NCBI RefSeq assembly: GCF_033807575.1
Contig: NC_084727.1
Span: 2,046,001 to 2,110,000 of the forward strand
From: Cydia pomonella
Taxonomy: Eukaryota > Arthropoda > Insecta > Lepidoptera > Tortricidae
Direction of reading: 5' to 3'
Length of the DNA: 64,000 nucleotides
A model generated the notes under the pieces. It worked only from the letters and a program-made list of their open reading frames with translations. It was not told the DNA's origin and made no database searches. The translations under genes were made by a program, and so were the position numbers. Below are positions 23,101-31,589 of the stretch, piece after piece. Position 1 is the stretch's first letter. Each line of letters starts with the position of its first letter.

Positions 23101-23672
23101 CAATATGTCAGAAGGGATTTATCAGATTTTGTGAATTAAAGAGGCATGAAATGAGCCATTCAAAAGAGAAGAAATACACTTGCGAAATATGTCAGAGGGC
23201 TTATAAACACGAGTATGATGTGAATAGACATAAAAAGATACACGCAGGTAATAAAACTTACTTGTGCTTGATATGTAACAAAAAGTTTTTGGAAAAGAAA
23301 AAACTACAAACTCATGAACTTACCCACACTGGGGAAAAGCCCCATTCCTGCGTAATATGTAAAAAGGGGTTCACGTCAGTGAACACATTAAAGGCACATG
23401 AACGTACCCACACTGGTGAAAAGCCATATTCATGCGTGATATGCAAAAAGGAGTTTGCGAAATTATGGACTTTAAATTCACATATACTAGTTCACACTGG
23501 TGAAAAGCCTTATTCTTGTGATGTATGTAAGAAATCGTTCACGTCATCGAATTACTTAAAAGTACATAAACGTATACATAGCGGAATGAAGCCTTACTCT
23601 TGCGAGAGCTGTAATTATAAGTGTGTGTCCTTAACTAGTTTCAAACACCATAGAAAGAAGCATGAGATTTAA
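13544..23672 (+). CDS. C2H2 zinc-finger gene A (two exons visible; exon 1 tentative)
   Basis: The main exon is 22891-23672, after the acceptor TTGCCCTTTATTTCAG. It needs one base from the upstream exon (phase 1) and encodes a basic linker followed by eight C2H2 fingers, the first short (CKICNKQFAALYIKRH), the others canonical with TGEKP-type linkers, ending KKHEI and stop. The last finger is atypical (CNYKCVSLTSFKHH). A matching upstream exon is 13544-13565: ATG, six codons (APPTDH) and a phase-1 donor CACG/GTAAGT. Joined, they stay in frame. No VKxEP motif or acidic linker exon was found between, so an exon may be missed. Expected role: sequence-specific nuclear DNA-binding protein. The finger exon is certain; the first exon is inference (about 0.5). 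The 9.3-kb intron is full of repeats. Confidence 0.82.
14079..14107. repeat. (TA)n microsatellite
   Basis: About 14 TA units, adjoining the retroelement tail that follows. Confidence 0.95.
14108..14235. repeat. RTE-type 3' tail repeat (CTCGGAAACGGCTCT family)
   Basis: CTCGGAAACGGCTCTAACGA, TTTGGTATATGGGGG and GGGAAAACGCG recur at 29480-29610 and 34272-34402, defining a dispersed family. Confidence 0.7.
14252..14323 (+). repeat. tRNA-like segment, probable SINE head
   Basis: GGTCCAGCGGGTTAAGACGC resembles a D-arm/box A and GGGTTCGAATCTCGCCC a T-arm/box B. The anticodon loop reads GCT. There is no long variable arm as expected for tRNA-Ser, so a SINE head or tRNA relic is likelier than a gene. 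Confidence 0.5.
14476..14944. mobile_element. MITE, family 1, second member
   Basis: TIR ACAAGGTGCCCGTGAGCATT at the left with a near-perfect inverted copy at the right (CAATGCTCACGGGCACCTTGT). Interior shares AAACTAAAATGTCATATAAA and a GTCATATAACATTTTTTGC block with 7044-7484, although the tips differ. Confidence 0.88.
15020..15255 (-). mobile_element. R1/Jockey-like LINE C-terminal remnant
   Basis: Minus frames CAECTWNKGETVKHILLDYK and, after a frameshift, LKEAVSNLKTLLGFLEELGW, then stop. A paralogous end is at 62905-63115. Confidence 0.6.
15500..15813 (+). repeat. Dispersed repeat, copy 1 (partner 63687-64000)
   Basis: Collinear with 63687-64000 for 314 bp without indels and with only a handful of substitutions. 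Contains a GC-rich core (GCGCCCCGCGCGCCGCG) and TACGTCCTTATTCTGACGCC. The true right end lies beyond the comparison because copy 2 reaches the window edge. Confidence 0.9.
15814..16317. other. Unassigned AT-rich intron DNA
   Basis: Nothing recognised; presumed part of the long intron of zinc-finger gene A. Confidence 0.4.
16318..16560. repeat. Possible lepidopteran interspersed repeat
   Basis: GGTACCATCGAGCTGACCTG and GAGGTGGCCATAGGAACTCT look like a repeat common in moths. This is from memory only; no second copy is in this window. Confidence 0.4.
16908..17360. mobile_element. MITE, family 1, third member
   Basis: Ends share GAGGAAACGGAA in inverted orientation with more mismatches than the other two members. 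Interior landmarks AAAAATGTCATATAAAC, TTGACAGATATCAAAG and CTTATGACCTCAGGAAT match them. Confidence 0.8.
17520..17615 (+). repeat. Retroelement 3' tail
   Basis: GATCCTCAGCATTGAGGGAC followed by AGAAGAAGAAG resembles lepidopteran LINE 3' ends. Confidence 0.4.
17616..17989. other. Unassigned intron DNA
   Basis: AT-rich, no feature recognised. Confidence 0.4.
17990..18730 (+). mobile_element. CR1/Jockey-like LINE 3' end
   Basis: A frame to 18279 ends VKIWLSTLNYVETEKILPY, like CR1-group C-termini. Downstream are a (CA)n run and a UTR with GGAAAAGTGCCATCCTG, finishing in TTTTGATTTTTGATTTGATT. Confidence 0.5.
18282..18316. repeat. (CA)n microsatellite
   Basis: About 16 CA units with one interruption. 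Confidence 0.95.
18731..20072. other. Unassigned AT-rich intron DNA
   Basis: Short open frames only, none with a recognisable family. No TIR or TSD pair was found by eye. Confidence 0.4.
20073..20210. repeat. Foldback repeat end with 22-bp stem
   Basis: AGTCTCATTTTGTATAGGAT at 20073 pairs with ATCCAATACAAAATGAGACT at 20134-20153 (one mismatch). The right flank CGCAAACGCG...TTACACTAGGGGTAC is found inverted at 15448-15500, so this is one end of a dispersed element. Confidence 0.7.
20594..20700. repeat. Palindromic CGGTTATAACCG repeat
   Basis: Perfect 18-bp palindrome AATCGGTTATAACCGATT at 20603-20620, then two more CGGTTAT blocks. Probably a degenerate MITE. Confidence 0.5.
20940..20993 (+). 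repeat. Retroelement 3' tail of the CAGGCGGGCCGTATGC family
   Basis: CCATCAGGCGGGCCGTATGC, TTTGCCACCGACGTAGTAT and an A-run. Confidence 0.75.
20994..21904. other. Intron DNA, probably LINE 3' UTR at its right
   Basis: AT-rich, with a 16-T run near 21421 followed by a GC-rich patch (CACCACCGGGCCGGGG) and GAATGAATGAATGAA. The part next to 21905 may be UTR of the LINE remnant there. Confidence 0.35.
21905..22640 (-). mobile_element. LINE reverse transcriptase C-terminal remnant, frameshifted
   Basis: Two overlapping minus frames together give LLLDGVPLRRVQEVKYLGHI, ERQRRATAIRANMLARRF, then after a shift near 22320 RVQFNNAWRALFRLPRWCSA and SAMFAEGRAPGWDALLRARS. This is the thumb/C-terminus of a lepidopteran LINE; the same end is at 45231-45440. 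No catalytic block remains. Confidence 0.8.
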
Positions 23673-23792
23673 AGCTTTTAATTTGTTTACACCAGCCAAA
23701 GCAACGTAGGTACGAGTATAACACGTGTTATTTTTTCATACTATTATTTCCACTTGGCATTTAAGTGCATGATTTCATCATACCAATACGTC

Positions 23793-23857
23793 GGAAGGGG
23801 ACAAACGATGATTAGCGGCATCGTCACTTTAGTACACGTTTATGAATAAGGGGGTTA
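23793..23857. repeat. Dispersed repeat shared with 42841-42906
   Basis: GGGGACAAACGATGATTAGC to GTTTATGAATAAGGGGG matches 42841-42906 at most positions. It follows the stop of gene A by 120 bp. Confidence 0.75.
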
Positions 23858-23891
23858 GAGTATAAGCATTATTTGTGCAACGTTTTCGCTA

Positions 23892-24160
23892 CGCAAGGTC
23901 AGATGGATGCCATTTACACAGACTTTTTGAAGGCGTCTGATAAGGTAGATTATCATATTCTGTCACAAAATTGAGGCCTATTATGGAATTCATGGTAGTC
24001 TTCTTCGCTGGGTTCATTCTTACCTTCAAAACAGAAGTCAGCTCGTCGCCATCAACGGGTTCTCTTCACCTGAGCTTCCCATAACTTCAGGCGTCCCTCA
24101 AGGTTCTCACCTGGGCCGTTGTTGTTTGTCCTATTTATAAATGATCTTGCTGATTGTTTA
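23892..24160 (+). mobile_element. Jockey-like LINE reverse transcriptase remnant
   Basis: Broken frames give QMDAIYTDFLKASDKVDYHI (first catalytic Asp region), then in other frames GIHGSLLRWVHS-like and TSGVPQGSHLG text. Several frameshifts; short. Confidence 0.7.
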
Positions 24161-24411
24161 ACATGTCTCTGCTAGTATGATAAAGATACTACTTGAATAA
24201 ATTATATTTTATCTTTATTTTTATTAAAATACAACGTGAACGTATAAAAATAAACAAATCCAAGAGGTGTGTTTGAAAAAGAAACATGTCAATCAGTAAT
24301 TTAAAAAATATACAAATTATACATCATTCAATACATTTATTCATATATAATAATAAAATTTTAGTATTTAGGGGTCGTTTTAACTATTTACGTACACATA
24401 AGGTAAATTTT

Positions 24412-25478
24412 TCAGTGTACACATTCATTATGTTCTTCGAAAGCCCTTTGAGATTGGAATTTCTCGTGACAGATGTTGCAGTTGTTAGGTTTGTTACTCG
24501 TATAAGCTTTTATATGTCTTTTAAAGTCAGTAGATGTTATAAACCTCATCTTACATATTTCGCAGGAAAAAGGCCTCTCTCCAGTGTGAATGAACTCATG
24601 TTTTCTTAAATGACTTGAGCTCGAAAACTTTTTTACACAATACACATGCGTAAAGTTTAATTCCTAAGTGTGTAAGCTTATGAGCTTTCAAATTGCCTGA
24701 TTGTCTACACTTATAACCACAGACATCGCACGAGTATGGTTTCACTCCAGTGTGAGTTAGTTTATGTCGATTTAAGGAAGTCAATGTATTGAACTCCTTT
24801 TTACATGTTTTACAGGAATAAGGGTTTTCGCCAGTGTGAACTCGTTCGTGTTGATTTAAATTTCTTGATTGTGTAAACTTTTTTTTACAAATAAGGCACG
24901 AAAAAGGTTTATTTTCATTGTCTAAGTGTACACGTTTATGTATATTTAAGTTTCTTACGGTTGCGAAGATTTTCTTACAAATTTCACAAGTGTGAGACTT
25001 CTCTCCAGTGTGTCCATTAGTTCATGATTCTTTAAATGCTCCAATTGTGAAAACTCTCGTTTGTGTATACGTTTATGTTTCTTCAAAGAAGATGAATATT
25101 TAAACTTTTTTTGACATAATTCGCAATTGTAAGTCTTCACATTCATATGAACACGTCCATGTGACTTCAAGCAGCTTCTGAATCTAAACTTCTTGTGACA
25201 TATTTCACAGGAGTAACGTTTTTCCCCTGTATGGGTGTATTCATGTACCTTTAAATTACTTATATGTGTAAATCCTTTCTTACAAATGACACACGAGAAA
25301 GGTTTTTCCCCTGTGTGTACGAATTCATGAGTTTTTAAATTATATTGTGTAGTAAACACTTTTTTGCATATTACGCATGGGTACTCCTTCTTTTTACGTG
25401 TGATCAAAGTATGTGCATGACGCTCTCTTGCGGTGTTTGCGACGGACAGTCCGAACTGACTCCCACCACTCAATGAAA
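24412..25478 (-). pseudogene. C2H2 zinc-finger locus B, finger exon with two frameshifts
   Basis: Minus-strand exon after the acceptor ATGCTTCTTTTCAG (exon starts 25478, phase 1). Reading along it gives about twelve finger units: four intact (CVICKKVF, CVICKKGF, CEICHKKF, CELCQKKF), one that has lost its cysteines (around 25050), a frameshift at about 25012-25022, four more (CEICKKIF, CLICKKKF, CKTCKKEF, CDVCGYKC), a second frameshift in the A/T run at 24625-24636, then three more. One late finger has Tyr in place of the final His. Stop at 24412. As written it cannot give one protein, so it is a decaying gene unless the frameshifts are assembly errors. The exon at 29146-29243 joins it in phase. 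Confidence 0.85.
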
Positions 25479-26148
25479 CTGAAAAGAAGCATACAAAGTT
25501 TTAGGTATTCATGAAACAAGTTAAATGTTTGTTTAAATATGTGACAGTCCAAATTAAAAGGGACCTTATAGCAGTTGGCGCTTACGTCGCGTAGTATTAG
25601 TATTGGCGCGCCGTTAATAAGACCGCCAGAAGGTCCCTTTCGATTTGGACTGTAATATATTTTAGTATATCTATATAGAAAAATAATGCTTCAAACAAAA
25701 GTAAAATATTATTAGAGTTAAAGTTATGTTTTAACTCGATTTTAATCCTATGATATCTGGCGACAGAAGGTAATTTTAAACGTAAAGGAGAGATATAGTT
25801 AAACGCAATGACATAACGGCATTCTTGTCGCCCGTCACCATGCCTATCACATTCTAACAAGTATTTAAGTGCGAAAGTGACAGGCGATTAAAATGCAACC
25901 ATGCTGCCACCGCAGCTTTAACGTCCGCATAACCGCGCATTGATATAAGGTAAGGTGTGGTTAGAGGAACTATTGGACTACGGGGACACTTGCAGGGAAA
26001 ATAAACAGTTAGAGATACTATAAATATTAAGAAATAAATAAAATGATAATACCAAAAATAAACCTAATGCATAAATCACACTGAGTGAAAAATACCTACG
26101 TAGGACTTTCCTCATACGGTTTCCGTTACCCCGAGCAAAATAATAGTA
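25479..26148 (-). other. Presumed intron of zinc-finger locus B
   Basis: Contains an 87-codon minus frame (25597-25860) repeated at 31708-31971 only because of the duplication. An inverted pair GTGACAGTCCAAAT (about 25540) and ATTTGGACTGTA (about 25643) frames a short foldback with AAAAGGGACCTT/AAGGTCCCTTT. Confidence 0.5.
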
Positions 26149-26270
26149 CATTGTGCAACGAGGGGGGTAAGTGAAATTGTGGATACGAGGGTGGTGGTGG
26201 TAAAGACCCGACTTTGCAATATCCTTACCCCCAGAGTTACACACAATGTTTTTCATCACACTTGCGAAGA
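26149..26270. repeat. Dispersed repeat, left arm of an inverted pair
   Basis: AATAGTACATTGTGCAACGA to CACAATGTTTTTCATCACAC is found in inverse orientation at 28027-28145. Also present at 32260-32381 through the duplication. Confidence 0.85.
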
Positions 26271-26817
26271 TAAAACTAAATTTTAAACGAAATCATTCTT
26301 AAATACGGTGACATATCAAACATTCGTCCGCCATTTTGTAATTTCTTGACAGGTTAGCATCGAGGGCACAGACCTATTCGGCATTCAGCCACGATTGAAA
26401 ATTATGTAAAAATATTTTAAACGGCTGTTAAATTAATCAAATTATAAAATTAAATAATTAGATTAATTAATTACATAAACAAAATATTAGTTTATAAACG
26501 TCAGTATTTTAAAAGTAAAACTAATTTATGCTACTTGGTTTGTATGAATAAGTGACATAATAAATAAAAAAGGTAGCAGAATAGCGGGTGTACCTAAATA
26601 AAATTAAATGAAAACCATACCATATTTTTGTACCTAATTTATACTATTGGTACCTCCTTTAAAAAAATTTTTACCTCACGGTACTTAAAGTTATCACCAA
26701 AAAACAGTACACCCGCCATCCTGACAGTCAGAATGGCGGGTGTACTTTATTACGCTATATTCCCGTGGTTATTGATAAATTCTATAAAAGCCAAATGTTT
26801 GTACCTTGATATTCAAT

Positions 26818-28136
26818 TATAATATGAGCCATTTTATATGTGGTTTCCAAGTTTTACTCATTTATATTTTGCTTGCTATTACACTTTTGCAGGCGTTATA
26901 ATTTTTCAAGTTATCTATCTCATTTTTAAGAAAAAACGCTAAGGTACAATTCTTTTTATTACGTCAGGAATTAGTAACTTTAATGTTTAATCTGTTAAGA
27001 TCAAATAACTGACAAGGAATGGTACCCAACTGTCCGGTTCCGATTTAATTTATATTTATATATGTTATAGAGTAGTCTAAAATAACGGACACGTATTTTT
27101 TTTTTAGCTATAGTATATGTTAGATTTAAGTTTTATTAATAAATAAATAAATAAATAAAAATGTTTAACTGAACTGAAGTATATGTTTGAGAACAGGAAA
27201 AAATAATGTACACGTGTTTTGTTATATCTGCTTAAACTCAAGTTTTCCTAAAGTACAATCGAGTTCATAAATATATGAGCAAATCTGAGCCTTCAAAAAT
27301 AAATGAACATAGAAAGGTACATATGCATCTGAACAGATTAACCAATCAAAAATATGTTCACATATCACCTGTCATATTAATCTGAGCAAGTATCACAATA
27401 ATATGTAAGCAACTGAAAACTGAAAAATATGTGTACAAATATTTTTCAAAATTATTTAACCAAGTGAAAGTACACAAATAGTTACGCAAAAGTTTTTTAA
27501 AATATTTATAAGCATTATGCAACAACTTCACTTTTTTTTTCTTTATTGGGGAATAAAACACATACAGGCCAGTAATATACACGGATAAGATTCTAAAATA
27601 ATAAATTTAGCCTACATCCTAACAAAATTCCCACTAGGAGTTCAGACACTGTAAAGTATGGCGAATTATTTGATTTGAATGACCAAGTGATCCATGTTTA
27701 AGTGTCGTGTAAATTTGTCTTAATAAAAATAACTGTTTGCTGAAATATCACGTAGAATAAATATTTTGTAACTCTTGTATAAAATAAATAAGAATATTAC
27801 ATCAAAACTGTTTAATTTATTTAGTACCTATGTCAGAGCTTGCATAATGATGGAAATTTCCATCATATTAAAAAATAGACATATTTCGTAAATCTTATAT
27901 ATATATATATACATATAATTTACATTTTTACCGTAATGTGGAGGCCAACTAACATTATCCTGATTTATTTCAAAAATAAATAAAAAAGAACTAGCTTTGT
28001 AACTATTTTATCCCAAGAGTAATGAAAGTGTAATGAAAAACATTGTGTGTAACTCCGGGGGTAAGAATATTGCAAACTCGGGTCTTTAATTACCACCCTC
28101 GTATCCAAAATTTCACTTACCCCCTCGTTGCACAAT
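26818..28136. other. Segment unique to duplication copy 1
   Basis: 1,319 bp of AT-rich DNA missing from copy 2; the flanking word CAAT (26814-26817 and 28133-28136) occurs once at the copy 2 joint (32925-32928). It includes (TAAA)n-like text near 27140 and most of the right inverted arm. No gene recognised. Confidence 0.85.
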
Positions 28137-28145
28137 GTACTATTG
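28027..28145. repeat. Dispersed repeat, right arm of an inverted pair
   Basis: Reverse complement of 26149-26270 with a few mismatches and a small gap in the GGTGGT run. Confidence 0.85.
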
Positions 28146-29145
28146 AACTAGTGTGATTTCCTTTGTTCCATTCGCCCCCTTCGAGACGATTAAAGCTGCT
28201 CCATCTCTACCTATTGGGAGAATTGTCCTCCAAAGTACTGAAAATTGACTAAGCCCTTTAACTTTCTGTAGAGAGATTCGGTAAAAATGGCTAGTTTGAT
28301 TATATGTTAGAGAACATGAAAAGACATTGACCCGTCCACGCCTTCCCAGAAAAAAGCCTTTAAATGGCTTAGTCGTTTATTGAATAGCCCCAACGATTAG
28401 CTTTCCCTTTGATTTGCTTACCCGTTCATTTGACATAGCTCTAGGAAGGGGTTTCCCTTTCAAAGATACCGCTAGAACGAAATGGTATCCCCTCCCTAAT
28501 TAAAAAAAATATGACACCTGTGCTGTCAACGCGCTGGAAACCCAGTCCTTCACTTTAAACATAAATAAGCAATATTTGATTCTATTTTTATGAATAGAAA
28601 GTTGAAAATGGCATAATTGTTGTAATTTATAAACGATACCTCTTCAAGAGGTTAGTGCTTAGGCACGGGTATCAGCTTACCAGTATTATGAAGCCAAATG
28701 AAAGGGTTTAGTTAGCAACGGCTTTTGTAAGCAAAGACTCGGAGGGGATACCGGACCGGTCCCTGTGAAAAAGTTATGAGCATGTGTTTTGTTATATCAA
28801 CTCATATTTTCCTAAAAAAAAAACAACTTTTCAGTGCTTTTGTACTTTGAGAAAGATTGTTCGCAATAGGTTGAGATTGGGCGGCTAAAAAAATACGTAT
28901 TATATCATATTAAAATGCGTGGTTGCAAGGAGCGGATGAGCGCGGATTAACGAAAAATAGTATGAGCCATGCTAACTGGCACGCGTGCGATGGATTCTAC
29001 CTGCAATGATACCCGCGTGCATACGCCTGCTCCGAGCACTAGATAGCGGACGCTTTTCTTTAGATACCGTTCTTTGGCAGCAGCGGTCAAATTGTTTACA
29101 TTCTTTATTTCGTTTTCTTGACCTTACTTTACAAACATGACTCAC
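28146..29145. other. Presumed intron of zinc-finger locus B
   Basis: No gene or element recognised. Repeated at 32938-33937. Confidence 0.4.
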
Positions 29146-29243
29146 TTGTGATATCATCATCATCAACTCCCATGTTGTCGGTGAATGCGCTCACAACAAT
29201 CCGCTTGAGCCGCACACAGCAGTCCTTCAGCTTGATGGGTTCA
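29146..29243 (-). CDS. Upstream coding exon of zinc-finger locus B (98 nt)
   Basis: Minus strand: acceptor TTTCGTCAAATGCAG, then an open frame EPIKLKDCCVRLKRIVVSAF, TDNMGVDDDDITS, ending at a phase-1 donor ACAA/GTGAGT. The phase matches the acceptor of the finger exon at 25478. LKDCCVRLKR corresponds to ALRDCSVRLHRL in exon 3 of zinc-finger gene C, so it is a shared linker module of this family. It needs two bases from an earlier exon that was not found. An identical copy is at 33938-34035. Confidence 0.72.
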
Positions 29244-29273
29244 CTGCATTTGACGAAATTTAATTAATATAGA

Positions 29274-29462
29274 GCAGGAAGTCCCAGGTTCAAATCCTGG
29301 TCAGGGCATTTATTTGTGAGTTCATCGTATATATTTGTATCTGAGTTAAGGATGTTTTCTATACCGATATTTAACATATATGTACTCGTATTATCTAGGT
29401 ATATTGTCGTACCCACTACACAATCCTTATTGAGCTTACTGTGGGACTAGGTTGATCTTGAC
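29274..29462 (+). mobile_element. 5'-truncated tRNA-derived SINE
   Basis: Starts within box B (GTTCAAATCCTGGTCAGGGC) and ends ATCCTTATTGAGCTTACTGT. Same family as 51226-51481. Confidence 0.8.
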
Positions 29463-29479
29463 TTAAACGACCAATTCTT

Positions 29480-29610
29480 ATATATATATTTCGAAGGTCT
29501 CGGAAACGGCTCTGACGATTTCGATTAAATTTGCTATATGGACTCTTCGGGGGCGAAAAATCGATCTAGTTAGGTCTTATAACTGGGAAAACGCGCATTT
29601 TTGAGTCAAG
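29480..29610. repeat. RTE-type 3' tail repeat
   Basis: GGTCTCGGAAACGGCTCTGA to GGGAAAACGCGCATTTTTGA; same family as 14108-14235. Confidence 0.7.
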
Positions 29611-29617
29611 TTAGACG

Positions 29618-29775
29618 TGCCTCGACCGAGGCGGCGCGCGCGTTTTCCTCGCCCGAGCGCGCCGCCTCGGCCGCGGCACGTCTACACTGGCCGTTTTGTG
29701 CGCGAGAAAATTACCTCGCGCGTATGTTCGCTCTGTGTGGACCCGCCTCTTCAGGCTTGCGTACGCACGTAACAA
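29618..29775. repeat. GC-rich dispersed repeat (CCTCGCGCGTATG family)
   Basis: TCTACACTGGCCGTTTTGTG, TTACCTCGCGCGTATGTTCG and CTCTGTGTGGACCCGCCTCT recur at 37942-38036 and 46190-46288. CCGAGGCGGCGCGC and GCGCGCCGCCTCGG form an inverted pair at its left. Confidence 0.75.
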
Positions 29776-30479
29776 TGTATGTAATATGTAAAAGTGCATG
29801 AATAATGTAATATTAGCAATAAGGTTTTCTCAATAAATTATTTATTCTATTCTATTAATTTCTTTGCTAAATGATTTTTATAACAATAAAATTTACTGGA
29901 AACCTCTGGAACCTATCAAAGGCTTTTTGTCCATCTGGATTAGTAAAGTCTCACTATAGTGTAAGTAATGAAATAATGAAAATATATATTGGAAAAATTT
30001 ATATGAATATACTTACACAACCAATGATATTATAACTCCTGATAGGTGTTCCCTTCGAGCAACGCCGGGAAGGGAGACGGCATTCGTACTATTTCCCCTC
30101 TGCCGAAGCATAGGTACACCTATGGTGGTGCATGTTGTGACTTGTCCATACACAAAAAGAGATCGAGGTGTGCAAGATTTGTCTTTGACGTGTGTCATTT
30201 TCTATGTATTTGTGTCGTCATTACAGATTGAATTTTGTATGTAGTGAGTGAGAAGTGCGACTGTGTGCACGTTTCCCCCGCAAAAAATGCCAGAACGATT
30301 TTTACAGTGAGATATCGCTCGGCCTCCCTTCCAACGTGTCCGAAGCCGGTGTTGCTCGAAGGGTGTTCCAAAATTGAACGTTTGAATTAAACAGTTGTGC
30401 TAGTTGCACCTAGGCAACCTCTGACTTGCTCCGTACAGTCGACCCCAATTCAGTGGCTGCCAACTCTGAGCCACTTACC

Positions 30480-31037
30480 TCCACCACACCTCAGAAGGCA
30501 GCAGCCTGCGCTACCCGCCCTACAGAATGGCACAGGAGTTAATGAAGGACAAATTTAACATCGGAGATAAATGGATGGAGGAATTGAATTCCAACCTGCC
30601 TACAACCTGCAGCGACTACAATCCCACTGAAAGGCCTAAAGGCTTCTCGGCCCCAAGACGCGAATGGTGCCAGCTTAATAGGCTTCGCACAGGGCACGGC
30701 CGATCTGGCGATTTCATGTTTAGGTGTGGATGGAAAAACACTCCGGAATGCGATTGCGGAGCGCCTATACAATCGATCCACCATATTATTAACGAGTGCC
30801 CGAGCCGAATATCCAGAAAGCTGTAGTGGTCTACAGGTCATTAAGTATGAAATTCTAACCCTAACCTCTATGTATATTTTCGAAATTTGTAAGTTCGTAA
30901 GAAAACATTTGGACCTATTTACAAAATTCGTAGACCAGCCACGACGCTTCGAAACAAGGTTTAAACATAATTTAGCTTTGCCTTCAACCTCTAAACTCAA
31001 ACTCCATAGTACAAGTCCAAACGTCATGGCAGTTAAA
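30480..31037 (+). mobile_element. Chimeric LINE remnant (two C-terminal pieces)
   Basis: 30527-30826 reads PRREWCQLNRLRTGHGRSGD and ECDCGAPIQSIHHIINECPS, the Cys/His C-terminus of a LINE reverse transcriptase. From about 30830 another frame reads SMYIFEICKFVRKHLDLF and SPNVMAVKIYN, the C-terminus of the CR1-like LINE at 8940-10268. Copy 2 is at 35272-35829. Confidence 0.75.
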
Positions 31038-31369
31038 ATATACAACGTGTCCCAAAACTCAACGATAAGCCGGCACCAGAGGATGGAGCTGCTTATGATT
31101 AGTCGAGAAAAAATAAGGAAAAAAATATATCTCGATTATTTTAGAAATTACAGAAAAAAAATGAAATTCATCGAAAATCGACATCCCTAATGGTATTTTT
31201 AACGACCATGTCACAAATATTCAAATATTACTGTTTTTTTTTTTTTGTTTTTGGAAACTTAAGTAGCCCTGCTATCTAACACAGTTCTTAAAAATACCAT
31301 AATACATGTAGTTTTTACACAAAAAATAATCAAAATTCATTTTGTCCCTACAATTTTGAAAGATTTTTT
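31038..31369. repeat. Likely mariner-type 3' end, cut at the duplication joint
   Basis: GTGTCCCAAAACTCAACGAT at 31048 begins a segment that in copy 2 (from 35840) leads towards the transposase at 36459-37546. Here it stops at the duplication joint. Confidence 0.5.
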
Positions 31370-31589
31370 CTTATATGTGTAAATCCTTTCTTACAAATGA
31401 CACACGAGAAAGGTTTTTCCCCTGTGTGTACGAATTCATGAGTTTTTAAATTATATTGTGTAGTAAACACTTTTTTGCATATTACGCATGGGTAGTCCTT
31501 CTTTTTACGTGTGATAAAAGTATGTGCATGACGCTCTCTTGCGGTGTTTGCGACGGACAGTCCGAACTGACTCCCACCACTCAATGAAA
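31370..31589 (-). pseudogene. Truncated copy of the zinc-finger B exon
   Basis: Same acceptor and first two fingers as 25259-25478 (CVICKKVF, CVICKKGF), with a few substitutions, then lost at the duplication joint inside the second finger (...GFTHI). It cannot encode a working finger array. Confidence 0.9.

Larger units (their letters stand above)
25259..31369. repeat. Tandem duplication, copy 1 (full 6,111-bp unit)
   Basis: Matches 31370-36162 at constant offsets: +6111 for 25259-26817 and +4792 for 28133 onward. Only scattered single-base differences were seen, plus a shorter T-run. The word CTTA lies at both borders and at the joint (25259, 31370, 36159). Bases 26818-28136 exist only in this copy. 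Confidence 0.96.

Noticed and set aside
25597..25860. 87-codon minus frame duplicated at 31708-31971 as a conserved gene
   Set aside because: Its identity is explained by the tandem duplication; no start context, domain or splice evidence.
28972..29166. 64-codon minus frame starting MMMMIS
   Set aside because: Out of frame with the linker exon and starts in a (TGA)n run; a shadow.
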